A DNA stretch of 64,000 nt from NCBI GenBank assembly GCA_009929615.1, contig SAAB01000007.1, positions 24,082 to 88,081 on the forward strand, read 5' to 3'. Below, one piece after another: positions 36,327 through 43,305 of this stretch (its first letter is position 1; each line of letters begins with the position of its first letter). Both the position numbers and the translations under genes were made by a program. The notes under the pieces are model-generated. The model did not search any database and was not told the DNA's origin. It saw only the letters and a program-made list of their open reading frames with translations. This DNA comes from Clostridia bacterium (lineage in GTDB: Bacteria; Bacillota; Clostridia; Lachnospirales; Lachnospiraceae).

Positions 36327-36358
36327 AGGCGTACTTAATGGATAAGTGCGCCTTTTTT
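36327..36358 (+). promoter_or_regulatory. Terminator-like hairpin in the glnA leader (candidate attenuator)
   Basis: AGGCGTACTTA / TAAGTGCGCCT (11 bp, one T-G pair) with loop ATGGA, directly followed by T6 (36353-36358). It lies downstream of the glnA promoter and 20 bp upstream of the GTG start, so it should stop transcription into glnA unless overridden. An ANTAR antiterminator protein is encoded directly after glnA. Confidence 0.65.
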
Positions 36359-36378
36359 AAAAAAAGGAGTGAGCGAGC

Positions 36379-37710
36379 GTGCCAAGATATACCAAACAGG
36401 ATATTATCAATATGATTCAGGATAATGATGTTGAATTTATTCGTTTGCAGTTTACAGACATTTTTGGAACATTAAAGAATGTAGCGATTACATCCAGCCA
36501 GATAGAACGTGCCCTTAACAATCAGTGTATGTTTGACGGTTCAGCTATTGAAGGATTTGTAAGGATTGAAGAGTCTGATATGTATCTTCGTCCAGACTTA
36601 GATACTTTCCAGATTTTCCCATGGCGTCCACAGCAGGGGAAGGTTGCACGACTGATTTGTGATGTTTATCGTCCGAATGGAGAACCTTTTGAAGGGGATC
36701 CACGATATATTTTACGTAAAGTGATTAAACAGGCTGAAGATATGGGCTTTAGTTTTGAAGTAGGACCGGAATGTGAATTTTTCCTTTTCCATACCGATGA
36801 TAATGGTATGCCTACAACGATTACCCATGAAAAAGGAAGCTATTTTGATTTAGGGCCAGTGGACCTGGGTGAGAATGCCCGCCGTGATATGGTTTTGAAT
36901 CTGGAGGATATGGGCTTTGAAATCGAAGCTTCCCACCATGAAGTAGCATCTGCTCAGCATGAGATTGATTTTGCTCATAACGGAGCACTTCAGACAGCGG
37001 ATGATATTATGACATTAAAATTAGTTATTAAATCCATTGCAAAACGCCATGGACTTCATGCATCCTTTATGCCGAAGCCAAAATCAGGTGTTGCAGGTTC
37101 TGGTATGCATATTAACATGTCATTACAGAAGAATGGACATAATATTTTCTGTGACGAAGAGGATGAACTGGGATTAAGCAAGGATGCTTATCATTTTATT
37201 GCAGGGCTTCTGGCCCACGCAAAAGGCATCACCGCTTTGACGAATCCGCTGGTTAATTCCTATAAGCGACTGGTTACAGGTTATGAAGCACCAATTTATA
37301 TTGCATGGTCAGTGATGAACCGCAGTCCGTTGGTACGTGTTCCGGCAGCTCGCGGTAAAGAAACCCGTGTAGAACTTCGTTGCCCGGACCCGGCATGTAA
37401 TCCATATCTTGTGCTGGCTGTATGTCTGGCTGCAGGCCTGGAAGGTATTAAGAAGAAATTAGCACCACCAGCCCGTGTAGACCGTAATATTTTTGAAATG
37501 GACAGAATAGAAAAAGCGGCATTGCATATTGAAAGTCTTCCTTTGGATTTGTATGAAGCAACCAAGGAACTTGAAAAAGATGCCTTTATCCGTGACGTGC
37601 TGGGCGAACATGTCAGTGAGAAATATATTGAAGCCAAATTCAAAGAGTGGGAAGATTATCGTATTCAGGTTACTGAATGGGAGATTGAAGAGTACTTATA
37701 TCGAATTTAA
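36379..37710 (+). CDS. glnA: Glutamine synthetase, type I
   Basis: A 443-residue GSI-alpha type enzyme, the short form of Gram-positives without the adenylylation insert. Motifs: [52 protein letters not shown] and [13 protein letters not shown]. It condenses glutamate and ammonia to glutamine. Start is GTG at 36379 behind AAAGGAG. GSI-alpha enzymes are typically feedback-inhibited by glutamine rather than adenylylated, which agrees with the presence of a dedicated leader hairpin and ANTAR regulator. Confidence 0.96.
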   Translation: MPRYTKQDIINMIQDNDVEFIRLQFTDIFGTLKNVAITSSQIERALNNQCMFDGSAIEGFVRIEESDMYLRPDLDTFQIFPWRPQQGKVARLICDVYRPNGEPFEGDPRYILRKVIKQAEDMGFSFEVGPECEFFLFHTDDNGMPTTITHEKGSYFDLGPVDLGENARRDMVLNLEDMGFEIEASHHEVASAQHEIDFAHNGALQTADDIMTLKLVIKSIAKRHGLHASFMPKPKSGVAGSGMHINMSLQKNGHNIFCDEEDELGLSKDAYHFIAGLLAHAKGITALTNPLVNSYKRLVTGYEAPIYIAWSVMNRSPLVRVPAARGKETRVELRCPDPACNPYLVLAVCLAAGLEGIKKKLAPPARVDRNIFEMDRIEKAALHIESLPLDLYEATKELEKDAFIRDVLGEHVSEKYIEAKFKEWEDYRIQVTEWEIEEYLYRI

Positions 37711-37751
37711 CTGTTAATACCGATGCATAATAATCCGAGGTGATGTACAAG

Positions 37752-38303
37752 ATGGTCAGCATAATCGTAGCCTTTAAGAAACAAACAGACGCTGTGAATA
37801 TACGAAATTTGTTGACGAGATTTGGATATAATGTAGTCGGGGTTTGCACAAGCGGAGCCTCTGTTTTGAATGTGATTGACCAGATGATTGACTCAGATGG
37901 TATTGTCATCAGCGGATGCCGCTTAACAGATATGGATTATTTTCAATTATATAAGTATCTTCCGGATTATTATGAAATGGTGATTATGGGGTCACAGGCA
38001 GCTCTGGGACAATTGGAATATATCGATGCATTGAAGGTTGCACTTCCGATGAAGACCCAGGAGTTTGTCAATAATATTCAGCTTTTAGAGACCACGATGA
38101 TGCGTAAGCGCAAGCGGCGGAGAGAGCAGCCGAAGAATCGTTCAGGGGAGGACCGTATTCTTATTGAGAATGCCAAGAGCCTGTTAATGGAAGCTAAAAA
38201 GTATACAGAAGAGGATGCTCACAGATATCTTCAAAGGACCAGTATGAGTAATGGTACAAGCATGGTAGAAACAGCTCAGATGGTTATGGAGTTATTTGCT
38301 TAA
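37752..38303 (+). CDS. ANTAR-domain antiterminator with degenerate receiver
   Basis: A 183-residue protein: an N-terminal receiver-like domain (residues 1-120) and a C-terminal ANTAR helix bundle (RILIENAKSLLMEAKKYTEE ... AHRYLQRTSMSNGTSMVETAQMVM). ANTAR domains bind paired RNA hairpins in leaders and stop terminator formation. The receiver aligns as GIVISGCRLTDMD where true receivers have LLDIRLPDMD, so the phosphoacceptor Asp is Gly and it is probably not phosphorylated. ATG 37752 is 11 bp from CGAGGTG; GTG 37740 and ATG 37743 are alternatives. It follows glnA by 41 bp; glnA is its likely target. Confidence 0.87.
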   Translation: MVSIIVAFKKQTDAVNIRNLLTRFGYNVVGVCTSGASVLNVIDQMIDSDGIVISGCRLTDMDYFQLYKYLPDYYEMVIMGSQAALGQLEYIDALKVALPMKTQEFVNNIQLLETTMMRKRKRRREQPKNRSGEDRILIENAKSLLMEAKKYTEEDAHRYLQRTSMSNGTSMVETAQMVMELFA

Positions 38304-38413
38304 ATTGAGAGAATCTGAAGAAAAGATGAAGGAGTTTCAATGCGGATGGTGCCGCGGGAAACGATGCTTAGATATCCCGTCCCGGAATTTTTTGAAATTT
38401 CGGGACATTTTTG
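38304..38413 (+). promoter_or_regulatory. T-box-like antiterminator/terminator module upstream of gatCAB, Stem I not found
   Basis: CGGATGGTGCCGCG (38343-38356) matches the T-box sequence AGGGTGGNACCGCG in 10 of 13 fixed positions and keeps TGGN, which pairs with tRNA CCA ends. It can form the antiterminator GCGGGA / TCCCGT with a 7-base bulge TGGTGCC. The competing terminator is GTCCCGGAATTT / AAATTTCGGGAC (38379-38406) with ATTTTT after it. A small Stem III-like helix (ATTGA 38304-38308 / TCAAT 38337-38341) precedes. Only about 40 nt separate it from the ANTAR stop codon, so Stem I is missing or overlaps that gene. Confidence 0.6.
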
Positions 38414-38439
38414 TGTAGTAGATAGAGGAGGAAGCTTTT

Positions 38440-38733
38440 ATGGCAAACGTGATTTCTGACGAAACCATTGAATATGTAGGAATCCTAGCGAAACTGGAAT
38501 TATCTGAGAGCGAGAAAGAACAGGCGAAAAAAGATATGGGCAGTATGCTAGATTATATTGATAAATTGAATGAACTGGATACAACGGGTGTTGAACCCAT
38601 GTCCCATGTATTTCCTGTGCATAATGTATTCCGTGAAGATGTTGTTGCCAATGGTGATATGCGGGATGAGGTTCTTGCAAATGCACCAAAGGAAAAAGAT
38701 GGAAGTTTTGTTGTTCCAAAGACGGTAGAATAG
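38440..38733 (+). CDS. gatC: Asp-tRNA(Asn)/Glu-tRNA(Gln) amidotransferase subunit C
   Basis: A 97-residue GatC ([42 protein letters not shown]). It stabilises GatA and clamps the complex. First gene of gatCAB; ATG behind AGAGGAGGAAG. The operon makes Gln-tRNA(Gln) or Asn-tRNA(Asn) by transamidation, needed where the direct synthetase is absent. Confidence 0.95.
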   Translation: MANVISDETIEYVGILAKLELSESEKEQAKKDMGSMLDYIDKLNELDTTGVEPMSHVFPVHNVFREDVVANGDMRDEVLANAPKEKDGSFVVPKTVE

Positions 38734-38743
38734 GAGGACGGAT

Positions 38744-40216
38744 ATGGACTTAATGCAATTTACCGCAGTAGAACTTGGTAAAATGATTAAAAATAAAGAA
38801 GTTACCGTAAAAGACTGTGTTCTTGCTGCATTTTCCCAGATAGAAGCAGTAGAAGGACAGATTCACAGTTTTGTTACTCTGGATAAGGAAGGTGCTTTAA
38901 AAAGAGCTGAAGAAGTGCAGGCAAAGATTGATTCCGGTGAACTGGCGGGACCGCTGGCCGGTGTTCCGGTAGCCATTAAAGATAATATGTGCACCAAAGG
39001 AATGCTCACGACCTGCAGTTCCAAAATCTTATCTAATTTTGTACCGCCTTATACAGCGGAAGCTGTGTTGAATCTGGAAAAAGCCGGGGCAGTGATTATT
39101 GGCAAGACCAATATGGACGAATTTGCTATGGGAAGCACATCCGAAACTTCAGCCTATGGAGCAACAAAGAATCCATGGAATCCAGACCATGTACCAGGTG
39201 GCTCTTCCGGTGGAAGCTGTTCTTCTGTTGCTGCTGAGGAAGTATCCTATGCGCTGGGCTCAGACACCGGTGGTTCCATCCGTCAGCCAAGTTCTTTTTG
39301 TGGTGTGACCGGATTAAAGCCAACTTATGGAACAGTATCCCGCTATGGTTTGATTGCCTATGGCTCATCTTTGGATCAGATTGGCCCGGTGGCAAAAGAT
39401 GTGACAGACTGTGCCACAATTCTTGAAGCTATTGCATCTTATGATCCTAAGGACAGCACATCGGTTCAGCGTGATGATTATGATTTCACGGCGGCTTTGG
39501 TGGATGATGTCAAAGGTCTTCGCATTGGTATTTCGAAAGATTATTTTGGTGAAGGTCTGGATGAAGATGTAAAAAATGCAGTTTTGTCGGCGGCGAAAGC
39601 CTTGGAAGCTAAAGGAGCAATTGTCGAAGAATTTGATTTAAGCCTGGTTGAATATGCGATTCCAGCCTATTATGTTATCGCATCAGCAGAGGCAAGCTCG
39701 AACCTTGCAAGATTTGACGGCGTGAAATATGGCTATCGTACAGAGTCCTATGAGGGCTTGCATAACATGTACAAAAAGAGCCGTTCTGAAGGTTTTGGAC
39801 CGGAAGTGAAACGAAGAATTATGCTCGGTTCCTTTGTTTTAAGTTCAGGCTATTATGATGCTTACTATCTGAAAGCACTTCGTACAAAAGCCTTGATTAA
39901 ACAGGCTTTCGACAGAGCTTTTGAAAAATATGATGTTATTTTAGGGCCGGCAGCACCAACAACAGCGCCGAAATTGGGAGAATCTTTAAGCGATCCGATT
40001 AAGATGTATCTGGGTGATATCTATACGATTTCAGTGAATCTTGCCGGACTGCCTGGTTTGTCCGTGCCTTGTGGCCTTGACCGCAAAGGTCTTCCAATCG
40101 GTGTTCAGATGATTGGGGACTGCTTTAAAGAAAAAAATATTATTCGTGCAGCCTATGCATTTGAGAAAACCCAGACCTATCATAGACCGGCAATGGCTGA
40201 GAAAGGAGCAGAATAA
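38744..40216 (+). CDS. gatA: Amidotransferase subunit A (amidase)
   Basis: A 490-residue amidase-signature protein. The Ser-cisSer-Lys catalytic triad is visible as Lys in VAIKDNMCTKG, cis-Ser in PGGSSGGSCSSVAA and nucleophile Ser in SDTGGSIRQPSSFCG. It frees ammonia from glutamine or asparagine and channels it to GatB. Starts 10 bp after gatC with TAGGAGGA in front. Confidence 0.96.
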   Translation: MDLMQFTAVELGKMIKNKEVTVKDCVLAAFSQIEAVEGQIHSFVTLDKEGALKRAEEVQAKIDSGELAGPLAGVPVAIKDNMCTKGMLTTCSSKILSNFVPPYTAEAVLNLEKAGAVIIGKTNMDEFAMGSTSETSAYGATKNPWNPDHVPGGSSGGSCSSVAAEEVSYALGSDTGGSIRQPSSFCGVTGLKPTYGTVSRYGLIAYGSSLDQIGPVAKDVTDCATILEAIASYDPKDSTSVQRDDYDFTAALVDDVKGLRIGISKDYFGEGLDEDVKNAVLSAAKALEAKGAIVEEFDLSLVEYAIPAYYVIASAEASSNLARFDGVKYGYRTESYEGLHNMYKKSRSEGFGPEVKRRIMLGSFVLSSGYYDAYYLKALRTKALIKQAFDRAFEKYDVILGPAAPTTAPKLGESLSDPIKMYLGDIYTISVNLAGLPGLSVPCGLDRKGLPIGVQMIGDCFKEKNIIRAAYAFEKTQTYHRPAMAEKGAE

Positions 40217-40217
40217 T

Positions 40218-41657
40218 ATGTCAAAACAATATGAAACCGTTATTGGATTGGAAGTTCATGTTGAACTTGCCACAAAAACAAAGATTTTCTGCGCCTGCAG
40301 TACGGAATTTGGCGGTGCGCCAAATACTCATACCTGCCCTGTATGTACGGGGATGCCGGGTTCATTGCCTGTTCTGAATAAAGAAGTTGTGGAAAAGGCT
40401 GTTGCCGTTGGCCTTGCAACGAATTGTACGATTACCCAGAACTGTAAATTTGACAGAAAGAATTACTTTTATCCGGATAATCCTCAGAACTATCAGATTT
40501 CCCAGTTGTATCTTCCAATCTGCCGAAACGGTGGGGTGGAGATTGAAACAGAGAGCGGTGAAAAGAAAATAATTGGCATTCATGAGATTCATATGGAAGA
40601 GGATGCAGGAAAGCTTATTCATGATGAATGGGATGACTGCTCATTGGTGGATTACAATCGTTCCGGTGTTCCGTTGATTGAGATTGTTTCGGAACCGGAT
40701 ATGCGTTCTGCAGATGAAGTTATTGCCTATCTTGAAAAACTTCGTATGATTATCCAGTACTTGGGTGCTTCTGACTGTAAGCTTCAGGAAGGTTCAATGA
40801 GAGCCGATGTCAATTTGTCCATTCGTGAATCAGGGGCAGAAGCCTTTGGAACGCGTACCGAGATGAAGAATCTGAATTCCTTTAAAGCTATTGCCAGAGC
40901 GATTGAAGGTGAAAAAGAGCGCCAGATCGAACTTCTCGAAGAGGGCAAGGCAGTTGTTCAGGAGACCCGTCGCTGGGATGATAGTAAAGAAAGTTCCTAT
41001 GCGATGCGTTCCAAGGAAGATGCACAGGATTACCGCTATTTCCCTGAACCGGATTTGGTTCCTGTCATTATCAGCGATGCGTGGATTGAAGAAATTCGCA
41101 GTCGTCAGCCGGAACTTCGGACAGAAAAACTGGAACGTTATAAAAAAGAATATGATATTCCGGAGTATGATGCAGAGATTCTTACAGCCCATAAAAAACT
41201 GGCGGATATTTTTGAAGCTACAGTGGCTATCTGCAATAAACCAAAGGAAGTATCCAACTGGCTTATGGTGGAAACTATGCGTCTTTTGAAAGAGAAGAAC
41301 ATGGAACCGGAAGATATCTCCTTTGCACCGGAGAATTTAGCGGAATTAATCGGACTTATTGATCAGAGTATTATTAACCGTACAGTGGCCAAAGAAGTCT
41401 TTGAAAAGATTTTTGAGGACAATATCAAACCAGCTGCTTATGTTGAGGAAAATGGCTTGAAAAATGTTGCTGATGATGGTGCTTTAAAGAGCGTTATTGA
41501 GGGCATCGTGGAAGCTAACCCACAGTCGGTGGCAGACTATAAGGCTGGCAAGAAAAAAGCCATAGGATTCCTTGTAGGACAGACGATGAAAGCTATGAAG
41601 GGAAAGGCTGATCCGGGCAGTATAAATAAGATTTTATCAGAGATTTTAGATAATTAA
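40218..41657 (+). CDS. gatB: Amidotransferase subunit B
   Basis: A 479-residue GatB: cradle kinase domain (ETVIGLEVHVELATKTKIFC, zinc Cys pairs FCACSTEF ... HTCPVC, NYFYPDNPQNYQISQ, EIHMEEDAGKLIH) and the C-terminal helical YqeY-like tail that holds the tRNA. ATG 40218 behind AAAGGAG was chosen; the longer frame begins inside gatA. It phosphorylates and amidates Glu- or Asp-tRNA. One base separates it from gatA. Confidence 0.96.
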   Translation: MSKQYETVIGLEVHVELATKTKIFCACSTEFGGAPNTHTCPVCTGMPGSLPVLNKEVVEKAVAVGLATNCTITQNCKFDRKNYFYPDNPQNYQISQLYLPICRNGGVEIETESGEKKIIGIHEIHMEEDAGKLIHDEWDDCSLVDYNRSGVPLIEIVSEPDMRSADEVIAYLEKLRMIIQYLGASDCKLQEGSMRADVNLSIRESGAEAFGTRTEMKNLNSFKAIARAIEGEKERQIELLEEGKAVVQETRRWDDSKESSYAMRSKEDAQDYRYFPEPDLVPVIISDAWIEEIRSRQPELRTEKLERYKKEYDIPEYDAEILTAHKKLADIFEATVAICNKPKEVSNWLMVETMRLLKEKNMEPEDISFAPENLAELIGLIDQSIINRTVAKEVFEKIFEDNIKPAAYVEENGLKNVADDGALKSVIEGIVEANPQSVADYKAGKKKAIGFLVGQTMKAMKGKADPGSINKILSEILDN

Positions 41658-41665
41658 AAAATCCT

Positions 41666-41695
41666 TTGACAAAGCTGAAAGATGTGTGCTATTAT
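41666..41695 (+). promoter_or_regulatory. Cold-shock gene promoter
   Basis: TTGACA (41666-41671), 18 bp, TATTAT (41690-41695), starting 9 bp after gatB. Confidence 0.7.
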
Positions 41696-41722
41696 AAAGC
41701 TACGATACGTACGAGATTTAAA

Positions 41723-41774
41723 GTTGGCAGGAGGAACGGTCATTTTTAAATGAACACTCTTGCCAACATTTTTT
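41723..41774 (+). promoter_or_regulatory. Terminator-like hairpin in the cold-shock leader
   Basis: GTTGGCAGGAG (41723-41733) pairs with CTCTTGCCAAC (41757-41767) over 11 bp with one G-T, and the loop holds a second perfect hairpin TCATTT/AAATGA. T6 follows at 41769-41774. It lies between the promoter and the ATG at 41813 and contains a GGAGG decoy; either an attenuator or a temperature-sensitive leader fold. Confidence 0.6.
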
Positions 41775-41812
41775 GTATGTATAAGAATTTTTTATTTAGG
41801 AGGTACTTGGTC

Positions 41813-42025
41813 ATGAATACAGGTACAGTAAAATGGTTTAACGAACAAAAAGGTTTTGGTTTTATCACATGTGATGAAGATGGAAAAGATGTTTTCGTAC
41901 ATTTTTCTGCTATTTCCGGAAACGGTTTTAAAACTCTTCAGGAAGGTCAGAAAGTAACATTTGATACAGAAGCTGACCCAAAAGATCCTGGAAGAACAAA
42001 AGCTGTTAATGTATGCGTAGCATAA
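41813..42025 (+). CDS. Cold-shock domain protein (CspA family)
   Basis: A 70-residue single cold-shock domain with both RNA-binding motifs, [13 protein letters not shown] and DVFVHFSAI. Acts as RNA chaperone/antiterminator on single-stranded nucleic acid. ATG 41813 follows TAGGAGGTA; the in-frame ATG at 41750 falls inside the leader hairpin and is not used. Monocistronic, with its own promoter and terminator. Confidence 0.96.
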   Translation: MNTGTVKWFNEQKGFGFITCDEDGKDVFVHFSAISGNGFKTLQEGQKVTFDTEADPKDPGRTKAVNVCVA

Positions 42026-42062
42026 TTAAAGCATAGAATCGATTATCAGGAGAACCATCAAG

Positions 42063-42095
42063 AGCCATCATGCGTCGTGCATGATGGCTTTTTTT
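42063..42095 (+). terminator. Intrinsic terminator after the cold-shock gene
   Basis: Perfect stem AGCCATCATGC / GCATGATGGCT, loop GTCGT, followed by TTTTTTT. Confidence 0.93.
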
Positions 42096-42138
42096 GTGCT
42101 ATTATATTGGTATAGATGAAAAGCTTGGAGGGTATCCA

Positions 42139-43305
42139 TTGAAAATATTCCATATATCCGATTTGCATATCGGAAAACAATTAAATTACTATAGCCTGAA
42201 AGAAAACCAGACAGCAGTTTTAGAACAGGTGATTGAAAAGATGAAAGAGCATCGTCCGGATGTACTGCTCATTGCGGGAGATATTTATGATAAAGCAATG
42301 CCTTCCGGAGAGGCATATAAGATTTTTGATTTATTTTTACAGCAGATATCTGAAATTACACCGATAATTCCTGTGTTTATTATTGCAGGAAATCACGATT
42401 CGCCGGAACGGCTGAATTATGCCAGTTCCTTTATGGAGAAACATCATATTCATATATCGGTCATGCCGCCTCAGCAGGAAGATGAGTATTTAAAAAAAGT
42501 TATTCTTGAGGATGCCTATGGTCCGGTTAATTTTTATTTTCTGCCCTTTATGAAGCCGGGATATGTGCGCCATTTATTTCCGGAGCAGGATATAAGTGAC
42601 TATGAAAAAGCTGTTCGGGCTGTTCTTGAACGAGAAGAGATAAACTTTAAAGAGAGAAATGTGATTTTGTCCCATCAGTTTTATCAGGGCCAGGGATGGG
42701 ATACAGCGACCTGCGATTCAGAACAGGTTATGCTGTCCATCGGCGGTTTGGACCGAATTGATATATCCCTTCTGGAGAATTTTGATTATGCGGCATTAGG
42801 TCATCTTCATGGTCCGCAGCAGATTAAATCTGAAAGGATTCGTTATTCCGGTTCACCTTTGAAATATTCTGTCAGTGAGGAACACCAGAAAAAATCGATT
42901 ACGATGATAACGCTGGGAGAAAAAGGGAGTCCTCTGGAAGTGGAATTGCTGCCTTTGAGGGCGTTACAGGATGTTCGCTCCGAAAGAGGCAGGCTCGAGG
43001 CGATTCTTGAAAGAGCCAAACCCGGCACGCTTCATGACTTTATCAGTGTGACGGTGACAGACGAAACAGAGCCCTATCGAATGAAAGAACAGCTTCGGGA
43101 GATTTACGATTTTATTTTAGATATTCATATAGACAATCAGAGAACGCGAAAAAAGATGGAAGCAAAATTAGAAGCTCGGGAGAATCTGAGTCCTAAGGCT
43201 GCCTTTGGGATGTTCTATGAAGAAATAATGAATGCCCCGCTAGGACGGGAAGAAGAGGAACTGTTGGAAAAAACATTAGATCGATTGACGGAGGAACGGG
43301 AATGA
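42139..43305 (+). CDS. sbcD: Exonuclease SbcD (Mre11-like)
   Basis: A 388-residue metallophosphoesterase with the Mre11/SbcD motifs HISDLHIG, IAGDIYDKAMPS, IIAGNHDSPERL, ILSHQF and ALGHLHGPQQI that bind two Mn2+ ions. With SbcC it forms the nuclease that opens hairpins and trims double-strand ends. TTG 42139, six bases behind GGAGGG, starts the HISDLH sequence; an earlier GTG at 42094 is inside the terminator tail. It overlaps sbcC by ATGA. Confidence 0.94.
   Translation: MKIFHISDLHIGKQLNYYSLKENQTAVLEQVIEKMKEHRPDVLLIAGDIYDKAMPSGEAYKIFDLFLQQISEITPIIPVFIIAGNHDSPERLNYASSFMEKHHIHISVMPPQQEDEYLKKVILEDAYGPVNFYFLPFMKPGYVRHLFPEQDISDYEKAVRAVLEREEINFKERNVILSHQFYQGQGWDTATCDSEQVMLSIGGLDRIDISLLENFDYAALGHLHGPQQIKSERIRYSGSPLKYSVSEEHQKKSITMITLGEKGSPLEVELLPLRALQDVRSERGRLEAILERAKPGTLHDFISVTVTDETEPYRMKEQLREIYDFILDIHIDNQRTRKKMEAKLEARENLSPKAAFGMFYEEIMNAPLGREEEELLEKTLDRLTEERE

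Noticed and set aside
40113..40217. Extended N-terminus of GatB
   Set aside because: It overlaps the end of gatA in another frame; AAAGGAG is placed before 40218 and GatB family proteins begin there.
41750..41812. In-frame N-terminal extension of the cold-shock protein starting at 41750
   Set aside because: The ATG is inside the leader hairpin, has no ribosome binding site, and the TAGGAGGTA before 41813 marks the real start.
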